From Phlebotomus papatasi (Eukaryota; Arthropoda; Insecta; Diptera; Psychodidae), in contig NC_077222.1 of assembly GCF_024763615.1 (NCBI RefSeq), positions 38,626,001-38,690,000 on the forward strand: DNA of 64,000 nucleotides. Reading direction: 5' to 3'. Position 1 is the stretch's first letter, and every line of letters starts with the position of its first letter. The notes beneath the pieces were generated by a model. That model was not told where the DNA came from. It ran no database searches and was given only the letters and a program-made list of their open reading frames with translations. Below are positions 23,901 through 36,119 of this stretch, piece after piece. Position numbers and translations under genes: made by a program.

Positions 23901-24398
23901 ATATACATTTATTTTTTAATGTGATAACATATATTAAACTTTTGATTCAATTTAAAAGAATCGGACTACCGTGTTAATTCTTTATTAATATTATATGAAA
24001 TTCTAAATTAATTTATAATTCTAAAATACAAAATTAGAACGTTCATTAGCGAGAGATAAAAAGTGAAAAGTGAGTAAAAAATAAATTTAAAAGAACTTAA
24101 AGAAATTAAGATCTAGAATGACTGGCATGTAATGGACTAATTGTCCATCTAATTAGAGCCTATGACATTTCTAATAATGATAACTATTGCTTAAGAAATT
24201 AAAAAAAAAATTAAAATGTACTTATGTCCACAAAGTTCTTGTATACATTTACAGAATAAAGAGTTTTATTAAATAAACAAAGAAGTTTGTCAAAAGGATG
24301 TTTTTCCACACAGACTATGGAGAGATTTTTGTCAAATCGACGGCCAACGAAAAGTTTAGCAAGAGGATGTTTTCCATACAAAAAAAATCACAGTCGTT
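20990..24398. other. Noncoding DNA, no supported gene
   Basis: AT-rich. An 88-codon minus-strand frame (21687-21953) has a CAAAATG start context and a charged composition unlike its surroundings. I recognise no family and see no splice sites that extend it, so it remains only a possible small gene. The motif CAGCGCCCTCATGCGG near 23170 is a GC-rich island of a few dozen bases. No tRNA or repeat array seen. Confidence 0.35.
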
Positions 24399-24400
24399 TA

Positions 24401-24537
24401 ACCCTTGAAGGACAAGAGAGTTAAAAATTAGGGGTCAGAAAATCATTTTTTTTTTGACTTATTAGAGTAAAACATAACTTTGCAAGGCCGTAGAAAGATT
24501 TTTTAGGGACACCGGTGTCCTTATCGTTCTTAAAGAA
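24401..24537. mobile_element. AACCCTT-family MITE, diverged
   Basis: Starts after TTTA with ACCCTTGAAGGACAAG and ends in a GGGACACCGGTGTCC palindrome (24506-24520) followed by a block with GTTCTTAAAGAATC. The palindrome and the TTCTTTAAGAA end match the element at 593-740. The right boundary is approximate. Confidence 0.55.
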
Positions 24538-24599
24538 TCAAATTTCCGCAAAATAGACGAATTCAAGTTGATTTCTCAAAAATATAAAGGAAATGTGTT

Positions 24600-24812
24600 C
24601 TAGGCGGAGGCACCCAAAATTCCGAATGTTCAAAATCCTGAAAGGGATGAAGGATAATGTGTGGAATAATTTCCCAAGACACAGAAAATTTCCCTTTGCG
24701 TCCAGCAAGCGTGGGTGCAATCTTGGGAGTATATGACACTTTTAAGAATTGGGGATTTTGGTTTTCGGGATTTTGGCTTTAGGGATTTTGACCGGACCCA
24801 TTCTGGGTTAGC
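24600..24812. repeat. GGGATTTTGG minisatellite locus 1
   Basis: The first half carries complement-strand units (CCCAAAATTCCG, CAAAATCCTGAAAGG). The centre has TTGCGTCCAGCAAGCGTGGG and TGGGAGTATATG. The second half carries GGGGATTTTGGTTTTCGGGA and GGGATTTTGACCGGACC. The same architecture appears at 36120-36475 and 48895-49475, so these are three copies of a foldback-like repeat. Confidence 0.65.
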
Positions 24813-25077
24813 ATTCAGAAGCACTTATAGAGAGATGAGAGCAAAGTGCATTCAAAGGACATAATATAATCCTAAGGAGTATTAATTTTCTGCTAAAGAT
24901 ATTATCTTAATATCTTGTTTAGTTTGATTTGTATGATTAAAAAAAACATTCTATGTAGTTTTTTTTCAAATTTTTTAGTTCAATCTGATTTTTTCTCTTG
25001 AGTGGTTTTTTTTTACAAACTTTGTGTATTTTACAAAGCTCGAGCATAACTTCTCATCTTTCATTAAGTGCTATATA

Positions 25078-25290
25078 GGGGAAAGCGCGCTACTTTCGGA
25101 CGACTCAAGCTTCGCACAACTCAATTTTTTCTCTGTTCCTTATGGATTTCACCCATAGCTTTTTCTGAAAATTTGAGGCATTGGACTAGCTATTAAAATA
25201 AATATTATAATGGGCCAAATTAATTTATACCACATTGAAAAAAATAATTTGTTTGAAACATAAATCGTCCGAAGGTAGCACGCTTTCCCC
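25078..25290. mobile_element. TA-flanked MITE, 213 bp (GGGGAAAGC family)
   Basis: The left end is GGGGAAAGCGCGCTACTTTC. The right end, reverse-complemented, is GGGGAAAGCGTGCTACCTTC. TA lies on both sides (25076-25077 and 25291-25292). The repeat continues through GGACGA. Confidence 0.88.
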
Positions 25291-25383
25291 TACCATAAAA
25301 CCTAATAGCAAAAACAACAAAAAATAATTAAAGCTGTGACGTGCATAAGCGAAACCAAGACTAGGTTCTTACACCGGAGATTA

Positions 25384-25534
25384 GGTGAAGCGCGCTACCT
25401 TCGGATGATTTATGCTTCGCACAAATCACTTTTTTCAATGTGTTATAAATTAATTTGGCCCAATATAATATTATATTCGATTAGCTAGTCCAATGCTTGA
25501 AATGTTCAGAAAATGTTTTCATTAGAATTATTAT
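25384..25534 (-). mobile_element. GGGGAAAGC MITE, truncated inverted copy
   Basis: Begins GGTGAAGCGCGCTACCTTCG and continues through AAATTAATTTGGCCCA and TAGCTAGTCCAATGC. It matches the reverse complement of the element at 25078-25290. Its far end is missing where the small element at 25535 begins. Confidence 0.75.
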
Positions 25535-25645
25535 ACCGAAAGCCACAAGTGCACATCTATCTACTACCTCATCTTTATGTTCTTCAACAACTTAATTTGG
25601 TCAATAACTTTTAAGCTGACTTACTATTTGTGCCTTCCTTTCGGT
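25535..25645. mobile_element. Small inverted-repeat element, 111 bp, ATTAT duplication
   Basis: The left end is ACCGAAAGCCACAAGTGCAC and the right end is TGCCTTCCTTTCGGT. The 5-base ATTAT occurs directly before and after (25530-25534 and 25646-25650). The inverted match is about 9 bases perfect, then interrupted. Class not assigned. Confidence 0.6.
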
Positions 25646-25650
25646 ATTAT

Positions 25651-27962
25651 AAGTAAAGAGTACCATCCTCCCTTGAGAAGTGAAAGTAGCAAATGGTTCT
25701 AATTCCTTTTCAAACCTGTACGATTTGGACTCCTTTCAACAAACTCCAAATTCAATTTCATGTGAGTTATCAATTAAGTACGTGGTCTTGTAAATACGAA
25801 AATTCCTATTCATAACTTTGAGATGATTGAAGTAATATTAATATGGCAAAATGCCAAAGAGGTGCAGTTTGATTGGGTTATTTGAGATTTATATCACAGT
25901 GAATGAGGGCAAGATGTTGCGTCTGTGTCATTCCTTTCTGACGCATGCAAAAAATTCCCGAGAAATAATTCAGATTGTGAACAAGCTTCCGGAGAAAGGA
26001 AGATAATGGCAAAACTAGAAGAATTTATGATACAATCACCAATTCCTCTGAGGAATTTGACTATATGAAAGTTTGTCTTTCATCTTGCGCCCAGGACTTA
26101 TGGAAATTTTTGTGGAAATCTTGCAAGGGAATTTTCTTATGGTTATTGAACGAAGGGGGGACTGATGTGGAAATTAGTCACGAAAATTTCTTATATATTT
26201 TCACGCCCCAGAGCGACGAAAGTAATCTGAAAATGGTTCAAGGAGAAATTTGATATCCAGGGGCAAAAGAATATTACCATGGGACCGGGATTGTTACATT
26301 CCGCTTTAGGATTTATTTAGTCCCTATGAAATGATTTTTCGTATTATGTACATTTATCATATATCATTCTAGAAAAGAACAGAAATATTAAGGAGCTTAG
26401 AAGCTCAATTTGGATTGAGCTAAAATCAGAAAAGTCAGTCTAATTGCCTGGGTGTGTTTTGTGGGAGGTTTTACCAGCATTCCACAAGTGAGATGATTAA
26501 ACACGAGTAATCTACAATATTTGCATAATGAGGTATGGATTTCATGACACTCTGCCTCGATTAGAATGCATGATCCGCAAATTTACAGATTGCATTGTTC
26601 TCTGTCCCAATATCTAGTAATTGCACGCAATTTGCCATCGATTGTGAATTTCTAGCAATATCAGAAAGTTTACAAAATGAGTCAATTGAATTGCGATGTT
26701 ACAGTTGAAGAAATTTTTAAGAAAATACTCTATAAATCCTGGAATGTCTGCCTGTGGATTAAAAGCTTTCTCAACCCGTTCAAGCTACCGTATACATATA
26801 TTTTGAGTAGTTGGGGAAGCTTTTAGTTGTGTGAGAAAATTGAAAATATCTCATCTTGAAAGAAGGGGTATTGAAAAATATTTTCACATATGGAACTGAT
26901 TTTCAACTGTAGGAAAACTATACGCAAGACTGTGAAAGAATGTGGAGGAATTTGGATTTTTCTTCAGTTGGTATTTGTCTCAGGAATGATGATTTGAACC
27001 ATGTTGGATGATTCTCTTATATCATCGAACAGCATCAAACAACTCATGCGACTCATAAAGAAATTTTCACTTTTTTTTTTCTCTCTCTTGAAGTCTTCAG
27101 ACATTTCTCCAACATTCTGCTCACAATTAGTAATGTCGGATCTTTACCTCTAATTTTCAGCTAATTTTTTTCTCCCAATTACAATTTCTCCAGACAAAAC
27201 GTTTCTTATTTATGGGCGTCGGATAGAGCTTTTTCGAAAAAAATCGTGTGTTCTCTAACGTCAATATTACATTGGCGTGAACAATGTGCGAATTTTGTGC
27301 AGCAAAAAGTAGGCATATTTTTCAAAATTTCTGTAAATAAATAAATTTTAATTTATAAATTTTATTAATATTCAAATACTTTTAGTACAGGTCTGTACTA
27401 AACAGACAGAGCAAGAGTGGCCTATTTAATAGGGAAATGTATATACGATAGGCCTCTTTTGCTCTAAGGGTTTTACAAGTTTAGAGCAAAATTAAGATTT
27501 TTCAAATCACAATATAATATTATGCATTTATGAAAACCAATAAATTTTTTTAGTGCAAATCGAGCGAGATAGATAAATTAATTAAACTAATCATATTAGC
27601 GTCTATGAAGAAAATGTTATGCCTGATATTATTTATTTTTATTGCATGATTTTATTTCCATAATTTTTTATGGTGAAGTATTTCTTGTCACCATTTATTG
27701 ATCAGACAGTATGGGTACATTATTGCTTGTTTTATTGCGTAACAGATTTTATTAGTCAATTGAATGAAGAGCAAACCCGTTGAGGATTAGCATTTAGCTT
27801 ACGGGTTCACAAATATTTTGCAGACTTAATAGATCACCAATCATTACCTGTGATTTTCCCTAATCACAGCTACTGTCAATCTGCGGTTATGTCCTTCTTC
27901 AATTCGGTCGATCGTACAGAATTTAATACACAATTTCAGTTTGGGTAAATAAATATCGGGAT
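25651..27962. other. Noncoding DNA, no supported gene
   Basis: Unique-looking AT-rich sequence. Frames are below 65 codons (26065-26253) with no recognised domain. No RNA gene or structured repeat was found. Confidence 0.45.
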
Positions 27963-28450
27963 TTTTACTGCTTGAACTCGAAGAGAGAGCAGTATATAAC
28001 CATTTTTTTAACTTGACTGAGAAAAAAGGGGGGTGCGATTAACTTTTTTTCCTCATAACTTTAACACTTTTTAGGTGTAAAAATATATCAACATTTTTTA
28101 ATGTTAATTTTACACCTTTTTAAGGGTAAAATCAACATGAAAAAGGGTAACTTTAACCCATAGCACACCTTAAAAGCATAATATTTACACCGATTTCGGA
28201 TCAATACTGTAGGCTAAAATTAACATTTCCGGAATGTTATTTTAACTTTTTAGGATTTCTTAAGTGTTGTCACCATCCTGTAGTTTAAACGATAATAGAT
28301 ATCTACTTCCATTCTTCGGTGCCCCCTCTAAAAATAACATTATCTAAAGACATTTTGACTCCTTTTCAGTTCTAGCCTCTCCTTCCCTTCAAAATCATGT
28401 TTGTTTGGGTTTTTTTTTCTCGAAAACTTCTCCAGTGATTTCTTTGATTT
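27963..28450 (+). repeat. Dispersed repeat D1, copy split by a MITE
   Basis: Begins TTTTACTGCTTGAACTCGAA with a GAGAGAGCAGTATAT block, breaks at 28016-28265, then resumes at a stretch with TATCTACTTCCATTCTTCGG and the C/T-rich block near 28370. The order is that of the uninterrupted D1 copies. Confidence 0.65.
28016..28265. mobile_element. ACTGAG-ended MITE, copy A, 250 bp
   Basis: Nearly colinear with 45788-46023 and, inverted, with 44737-44988. Shared words include GGTGTAAAAATATATCA, AGGGTAAAATCAACATGAA and CACCGATTTCGGATCAATA. This copy sits inside D1. Confidence 0.8.
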
Positions 28451-28963
28451 TTTAATATGCTTTGAAGATAGTCCATGTGAACATTTCGTCCACAGACACC
28501 GAAAAGAAATCTATATCAAATTTTTAAATGTCACAGTTTAACCGCCTTGGTGTGCCTATTTAGTTTAGATGATTACATTAACCCTTTAAAGGCGAGACAC
28601 TTTTTTCTGATCTAAAATCAACAATAGAAATTAAACCGATAAACAAAATTTGTGAAACGTCTTACATCTAATCTTGGAAAGTCCAACAGAGTCTGATTCG
28701 ATGTATCTTTTGCCTCTATGAAAGATAGGCACAAATATAGCCCAAAAATTTAAGTAATTTTTCTGATAATACTAATTTTTATTCCCAAGTGTTTTTCTTA
28801 AAAAAAATTGGAAGTATAAAAAATAAATAAAATCAGCAATGAATGTGTTAAATATTTACTACATAGAAAGTAGCTAGAGACTTCCAAAAAATATTCTAGA
28901 TTCCTTCTACTTTCTACTTTACGATTATATACAAACATTTAGAAAGAAATAATTTTTGGTTGG

Positions 28964-30777
28964 GGAATGTAGGCATGGTTCGCACAGAGTGAACCTTCAA
29001 ACGATGCGAATTTTCTCTTTGTTTGCAAAGATCTAACTTACCATTGCATTGCTCATCTCCCCGGCTAACACATTAATTACTTATTATGTACTTAATAAGT
29101 TCTTAACTCAATGACTTAATTTTAAGGAGTTGTAGAACATTCAACTACTTAAAAAATATATGAAAATGAGACAAACGTCAGCGCTTTGTGGTGAGTAGTG
29201 AAACTAATATGGCATGCATGACTCAGCCTTAAGACTAAGTACTTAATTAAGGTCTTTGTTAAAGACCATAATTAAGTAGTTTGTATTAAGGACACGTAAA
29301 GTATTTTCACTAAGTACTTAATTAAGTACTTTCAACTAAACGTTTTTCAAATAGTTACCCTAATGCATATATAAACATGTAGTTTTAATTCTTCATATTG
29401 TTTATTTCTGAAATAAAAAGTTAAAATTACACTTTTGCCTAATTGGCAAGATGAACATGTTGCTACCGCAGATCTGTTGTGTTGTCCGGCACAACACTTT
29501 TTTCACTAGTTGCAACTGTTGCTGGATGGAACTCTTGTCCTCAAATTTCCCCTAGGAAATGTCTCAGATGCATCTGGAACAAAAAGTCAAAAGAACGATC
29601 AAAAAAAAATTAATAATATTCAAAAAAATTTAAAAAGTAAACTCCCGAAACGTGAATTTATGGGATTTAATTTTATGGAATTTACACTCCCGGATCACGC
29701 ACTGAAGGGAGGATTTAACAAAAAATGGGTCAGTTATTAGAAATTTAAGCTTACGTATCGCAAGTTGAGAGCACAAAAGGAAAAATTTAATAGATCTTTG
29801 GATACTTGTGAATTTAATAACATTCCAGGATTACAAAGTTATACTTACCACATAAACATGCAAAGAAGAATGTTAAATTACACTTAACTTAATTTCACTG
29901 AACTGCACTGTTTATAAATTTACGACTAAAAGAAAGAAAACTTTAAAGACACTTCACGAGCTTACTAACATTTTGTGGTTATGTTTTCTGAAATGTCATT
30001 TTTTCATCTCTTTCTAACCAATGGTTAACATGTGTCTATCGCATTCACTATTTTTGTTTCCACTTTTTGTCACCAGATGTCACTACTTTCGCTCAAATAA
30101 TTCCTTAATTAAGTACTTAATAAGTGCTTATTAAGAACTTAATTTATGAACTTGGGCTAAGTTATTATTTAAGAGCATCTACAATGCCTTTAATTATAGC
30201 ATTGCGCTAGTAACAGCTTACCTTGTGTTACCCGGGTCGTCTCATGAGCAATTAGGGTAAGTGTGCCAAATTTCGGCATAGTTGCATGCAAGAGCCAAAA
30301 TCTCAAGTTTGAAATATAATATTTTTAATAAAAATTGAATATTTTTGTTACTCTTTTATAAGGAGTGTTGCTTAGAACCTTGCAGACAGTTTATCATTTT
30401 TATTTTCTCTAAAATCAATCTTAATACATTTTAAAATGAATAAAAATATAGACATAACTCTGGTGCTCTATTTCGGCCACCTTCATTCTCATAGTTCCCT
30501 TCGGGAATTCTTTCAATGCCTTTTTCAGATCATCTTGTTCGTCGAAGCAACATTTTTTGTTATTTTTTTTGCATTGTATAATCTTAAGAGTATGCAAAAA
30601 CTAAAAATTCATGGAAATTCGAGGAACAAAAAATATCGCCGAAATTGCAAGCTGGCCGGAATTTGGCACACACCCTATCTATTTTATGGCTAAGAAATGA
30701 CGAATTAGCTCTTTGCAAACAAAGAGAAAATTTACGTTGTTTGAAGGTTCACTCTGTGCGAACCATGCCAACATTCC
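28964..30777. mobile_element. Foldback element with about 70-bp terminal repeats, 1.8 kb
   Basis: Left arm 28964-29035 begins GGAATGTAGGCATGGTTCGC and runs to a TTCTCTTTGTTTGCAAAG block. Right arm 30707-30777 is its inverted match with few differences. Further in, TTGCTCATCTCCCCGG on the left pairs with a CCCGGGTCGTCTCATGAGCA block on the right. The arms near the centre are built from ACTTAATTAAGTACTT-type palindromes (29075-29340 and 30105-30150). A 76-codon frame at 29510-29740 is unrecognised. The younger MITE at 30255-30675 lies in the right arm. Confidence 0.7.
30255..30675. mobile_element. TA-flanked MITE, 421 bp (GGGTAAGTGTGCC family), copy 1
   Basis: The left end is GGGTAAGTGTGCCAAATTTC. 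The right end, reverse-complemented, is GGGTGTGTGCCAAATTCCGG. TA lies at 30253-30254 and 30676-30677. The whole element matches 41888-42312 in inverted orientation. An 85-codon frame inside (30436-30693) overruns the right end and is not a gene. Confidence 0.88.
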
Positions 30778-30834
30778 TCTAGTTAGGAAAAACAATTTTC
30801 TTATTAGACGTCCTTAAAGGAATAAAAGGGTTAA

Positions 30835-33804
30835 ATTTGGAAAATAAACGAAAAGTTTAAGGAAACTTTTATGGACAAAAAAGCCGTATTAAAAGATAAT
30901 TCACGGAAAACTCGTATCTCGTGAGTTTGAGCACTTTGTCAAGTTGAGACCTTTTATCATCTTTTTTTAATTAAAAATCTTATTAGTAATGTTTTTTACT
31001 AGTAAAACAAAGACCATATTCTTAATCAGGGGATTCGACACTATCAAACGTACCATGTGAGACCTATGAGACAGAAAAAATTATTAATTTGTTGCATAGT
31101 GTATTTATTATTATTTATGTAATATTATATGCAATTTTTGTCATGTAAAATTGAAAAAATAAAACAATTTCAAACCGTTCGATAAATTTTAGTTTGTTAA
31201 CTGCTATGACTGATTGGCTTCTATTCAAAGTTTGTTTTAGACCTATTTGGAATCTGTTTTATCTGTTTTGTAGTAAAGTCAATTCAAATTTAGTTAGTTT
31301 CTGATATTAAGTTCACTTTTCTTTTACCTACTATAATAGCTTAATGAAGCGTCACTTAATTAATAATTGAAAAAATAAATTATTTAGACACATTTAAGTA
31401 AAATCTTTAAGCTTATTTTGTCTCAGAATTGTGAAATAATTTTGTTATCTCAACTTCTTATTTAAACTACTCAGAGAATTCCAAATTTTAAATTTTATTA
31501 ATTTTTTTACCAAAATTAAGCAATAAGTGTTTTACAACAATATAGATCAGATGAATGTTGTACTAAAATTCAACATGTTTAAAAAATGTAAAGTCTGTTT
31601 TTAGTACCAAAAAGATAAAACACCAGATACATAATTTACAACGAGCAAAAGAAATTAAATAACAGACAATAAAACATTCTTGTTCTGCCGTTAAAAATTT
31701 TTTTAACCCAATAGCGCCATTTACGTCTTACCAATGTTTCGTCCAGTATTTCATCTTAACTTGCTTGCTGTGGCAAAATAAAACATTCTCTTTTTTTTTG
31801 GTTTAATATCTTTAATATTATAATCATATTACTCAGCCTAATTTATTAAACCAATTGACGACCTTTAAATCAAATTCCGACAAACAATTACAAATGTATT
31901 GAAATATTTACTACTTTCTCTTAAAATTTGAGTGTATATCGATTAGTCCGACCAACAAGAAATTAGTCTGGAAAATATCTGTATAATTTACCTCATACTG
32001 TTTCTTTGCGTGACTTAATTACCTGTTTTATTGCTCAACGATGTATTAATGCATCTTCAGCATCTTGTCTTCAAAATCTCATTTACGATGATGTCTTACA
32101 GTGAACAAAAAGGTCCATCAAAATTTCGAAAATTAACCGATTTGTGTCAATAATTGCAAAATTGAGTGTTGTGAAGACTACAAAAACAGATTATTTCACG
32201 AAATTCTCGCTATAAAGTAAATGAACTCTGATATAATCGGTTTTTTTCTTATAGAAGTCCGAAATGTCTTGTTGTAAAAGTTGTACTTGCAGAGATGACG
32301 AGCTGTACTGAAAACTAATCACAAATCAAGATATACCGCAAATACTTTTGTGCAATATATAATTTTTTTTGCTATATGACATGATACTCTTAACGGTTTC
32401 GGACAGATTATTCAAATTGATCTTGCAGAAATTTCTGAGGAAAATTGATGTGATGCCAGAAGAGAAAGAAACTGATGAGTTTTGTGCTATATCGAAAAAA
32501 AATTCAAGAGCTTACTCATGAGAATGCAAAAGAGCATATCTAAACCACAAAGAGTTATGTATTAACTACGAATTGTGCTTAATTTTTTGTAAGAATGAAT
32601 TTCATTAACTTGATTAACATTGTGCACGAGTTTGATTATGATATAATAATGTGATGCGTCTTGGGGATAGTAACAATAAAGTTGCTGCGGGAATTGTTAG
32701 AAAATAGAAATTTGTGTTTTGAAATCTATTGAGGGTGCTCATCTTTAATAAACACAAAAAAAAGAGATGCTAAAGATATTACAAAAAAGCCCAGAGACGT
32801 GTTTTCCAACAAGAAAGTCAATAATCTTTTGAAGATGGTGATGTGAAATGAAATAATAGTTGGATAGTTGAATAAAAGTGAAAAGCATTCTTCATTTACT
32901 TGACAAATTGAAGACATTTACTTTTGGCAAATAGCACGTCATAAAAAATGTTTAGTATACCTATTCGGAGGCTGGTATCGCACGCATTATACCCGTCAAA
33001 AAGTGAAAAGGCGCTGCGGAGGTGAGGAAAAAAAGTAAAAGTTATTTACCATACGATTGATAACTCGCAGCTATTTCGAATTAAATGCCCATTTTTCCAA
33101 CATTTCCCTAGTATTTTGCCCACTTATTTTTTTTTCCTTCCAACATTAAATAATGGCGAGATAGAGATAAATTATGTGAACACTTTTGTTCTTCTTATGC
33201 AATTTCATTGACTCTTCTTTAATGCATTTTTTCCTCTGTGTTTTACTCCAGTGAAAAATTTTACATTGTTATCGCCATGGGTGAGAAAAAATCTATCTCA
33301 GACGAGTTTTTCATCACTTTGCAATGCATTTACGCCATTATGATATCAGATATCCAACTTACTTGCTGTAAAGAGATATTTAACACAGAACATAATAGAA
33401 AATGAATGTTCTATGATAATTGAGACAGTAGAAATTTGAATTCCTGATCAATCTTATAGATAATTTTAAAAAACGTAATATTAAATTATACTTTCTTAAA
33501 GAAAAATCTTAAATTGTCAATAAAGGCTTCTTTAGACTTGGGTATTTTAATCCGAAATCTCCCTTTTGAAATAAGAAAAACCACTGAAAGTTACGCCAAA
33601 ATTTTTGTCTATTTTTCATGGTGTAAAACCTGTGCAAAACATGTATTTGTTAGAGTTTTAAAATTTTGGCAAGGTAAATCATTTCGGCTATATCATATTG
33701 TCGAAAAATTTGAAATTCAATTTTCCCGCACAAAGTGAGAAAAATAATCAATGCTGATTTATAAAAAAAAACAACAATCTTTAGTGGACTACGCTATTTG
33801 CAAG
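30835..33804. other. Noncoding DNA, no supported gene
   Basis: About 3 kb of AT-rich sequence. Frames are under 65 codons and none is recognisable. A slightly GC-richer patch at 32950-33030 shows no element structure. Confidence 0.45.
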
Positions 33805-33806
33805 TA

Positions 33807-34243
33807 CAGGGGAAATCTTTTAGGCTTCGCATACGCTGGCTTCGAACACTTCATATTTTTCCTATATTCCTTCAATAAATCTGACATATTTTTGCTAGGA
33901 AATGTGTCACTATTAAAATGATTAAAATATATATTACTATAAGATCAGGGGGTCAATTCTGAATATCTTTTTGCTAAGATAAAGATAGATCTTTATACAC
34001 GTACGCTGAAGTTCTTTGACTGTGTATGTGAAAATTCAAATTTAAAACTGCGCGAATACTACTATAGAGCCACACGCGGTTAACGATACACAGTCAAAGA
34101 ACTTCAGTGCACATGTATAAAGATCTATCTTTATCTTAGCAAAAAGATATTCAGAATTGACCCCCAGATTCATTGATTAAAGGAATATGGAAAATATGAA
34201 ATGTTTGAAGCCAGAGTCTGTGCGAAACCTGAAAGCCTCCCCC
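33807..34243. mobile_element. TA-flanked element, 437 bp, containing another
   Basis: The left end is CAGGGGAAATCTTTTAGGCT. The right end, reverse-complemented, is GGGGGAGGCTTTCAGGTTTC. Both continue to CTGGCTTC(G/A)AACA and a TTCATATTTT block. TA lies at 33805-33806 and 34244-34245. The interior is split by the element at 33948-34165. Confidence 0.75.
33948..34165. mobile_element. Nested long-arm inverted-repeat element, 218 bp
   Basis: The left arm starts GGGGGTCAATTCTGAATATC and runs through GCTAAGATAAAGATAGATC and GAAGTTCTTTGACTGTGTAT. The right arm is its near-perfect inverse with about 80 paired bases, leaving a central loop of under 50 bases. Flanks are AGATCA and AGATTC, so an AGAT duplication is possible but unproven. 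Confidence 0.75.
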
Positions 34244-34317
34244 TACAAAAAAAAACCATATAGTTATCATAAAGCACAATCATGCACACTGTATTTTGCA
34301 AATATAAATTTTTATTA

Positions 34318-35546
34318 ACACTAAACCTACCGACCGTTTATAGGGGAAAGTGCCCATGCTTGATACTGTAAAATGATTTCTAAGGTTTGTGATTATTTTT
34401 TTGATTTCCACACAAACCGAAGCGATTCTTCCACTATGACAAAAAAATGTCTCACTTATTAGGTTCATAATCCCACCTCAAATAGTTCCTGAAAAACCTT
34501 CGATTTTCCTCAAGAAGAAAATGGAAATTCAGTGGCGATTTTTATACAAGTTGGGTCCAGGGCCTTCCTGTATAATAATTGACTCAACAATTCGGAGGCC
34601 CATTTTCACTGCAAAAATTTCACCGGATACAAAAAATGCACATCAATATTTAGACGGAACTCTGCTTAAATCGTGTGTACGACTGGTTATTAGTTTCAAA
34701 ATCACATTTATGTAATTCTCTAAGCCATGTTTTTATGACATTAGGGCGCTAGCGAAAACCATTTTTTCACTTTGAGTCCATGAAAATGTCATTCTGCAAC
34801 CTTAAAATTCAGGCAACAGGGTTGAAGATTATGTCAATTGTGGATAAAATTGGCGGATTGCAATATGTGTAATTATGAAATAATCACATCTAATGATATA
34901 GTTGCCACATTAAAATTATCATTCATGGACCCTTCTTAAAATATAGTATGAACATAGGTAGAATTTATGAATTTGTCACCACCCACAAAAAACAGTGTCC
35001 ACCAAGTACAAATATTTTTACATAAATATTAATACTGATGAACCCTCTATGTGCCTATGATAGCAGTTTTCCTGAAGAGTGACATTAATTAAGAAATACT
35101 TATGAAATATCATGTATCGAAATTACAATTTTGGACCCATTTTTGATTTTTGCTTCCTGAGAAAAAAGAACTGGGATCCTAATTTTTTTAGGAAATGTGA
35201 GGCTTAGGCCCAGCTATTAAAATATATTGCTATGAGTCACAATTATTGATTAACATAGGAAAAAATAGTTATTATCAAGCTTGGATCGTATCAAGCATGG
35301 GCACTTTCCCCTAGTGGTTTTCCTACTGCGCTCGGTTTAATTACAGACCACGCTAGGAAAGGCTACTCAATAAATTTTTCTTGGCAAACGGAAAAAAATT
35401 GAAATTTAAACACTGAGAAATATTTTATAGCTGCATATTTTAAGAAATTCAAAAAGTTTGATAGCAACATTGTACCGTTTAAATATGTGGTAATTTTAAA
35501 AAGTTTATAAACCGGTCAATTTGACCGGTTCTGGTATCTTTAGTGT
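34318..35546. mobile_element. Outer AACACTAAAC MITE split by a second element
   Basis: The left end is ACACTAAACCTACCGACCG. The right end, reverse-complemented, is ACACTAAAGATACCAGAACC. TA lies at 34316-34317 and 35547-35548. The right arm contains AACCGGTCAA, one T, then TTGACCGGTT. Without the inner element it would be about 260 bp. Confidence 0.65.
34343..35311. mobile_element. TA-flanked element, 969 bp, with 24-bp perfect termini
   Basis: The left end is GGGGAAAGTGCCCATGCTTG, continuing ATAC. The right end is its exact reverse complement. TA lies at 34341-34342 and 35312-35313. Subterminal words such as GGTTCATAATCCCACCTCA and TTTTTGCTTCCTGA recur in the element at 61306-62774. No transposase is readable. 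Confidence 0.88.
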
Positions 35547-35548
35547 TA

Positions 35549-36119
35549 AGAGAAACAGCCCCACCTTAGATTTCCACAGATTTTCGAAATTATACAAAAA
35601 AAAATTCTCAGATTTTCTATTTTACTCGAGACACAATCGGGAGAATCATAAAGATGTCAGGGATTTCACGATTTTCCTTAGATTCATCCATGTACAGCGC
35701 ATTCAAAATTCAAAGTGCATTTTGTATTTGTTAGAGTAGGCTCTAAGAAGTCTTCTTCTAAACATCGGTATTATGTATGAAGTGCGCCCACTGTACTATG
35801 TATATGTGAGTCCCGATAAATATCCCTTTGTGCCCTTAGTGGTACGTTCTTGAGCTAAAATTTTCTTCTCCGTAGTAGATATCACGCGTCGAAAATTAGG
35901 CATTGTGCATCACGAAAAAATTAGGGAACTTTTATTTTTGAGTTAAAATTATGAATCAAAATCTCTCTTTTCGAATTTAGATGCTCTCTAGTTTAGGTGA
36001 AGGATATACATATTTTCCGATAATTTGTGTGAAAATTGTTAGTTTCATTACACTTGTGAATATATACGTGAGTGAAAGGTATTTTCGTGAATTTTCATTT
36101 AATTTGGTGATACTTTGTG
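35549..36119. other. Noncoding DNA
   Basis: A 72-codon frame at 35521-35739 overlaps the outer element end and is unrecognised. No other feature seen. Confidence 0.45.

Larger units (their letters stand above)
28579..30834. mobile_element. Outer AACCCTTT element hosting a second element
   Basis: The left end reads TTAACCCTTTAAAGGCGAGA. The right end, reverse-complemented, reads AACCCTTTTATTCCTTTAAG. They are separated by the 1.8-kb element at 28964-30777, so this would be an older AACCCTTT-family insertion split by the younger one. A half-copy like the left end is at 56815. Boundaries are approximate. Confidence 0.45.
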
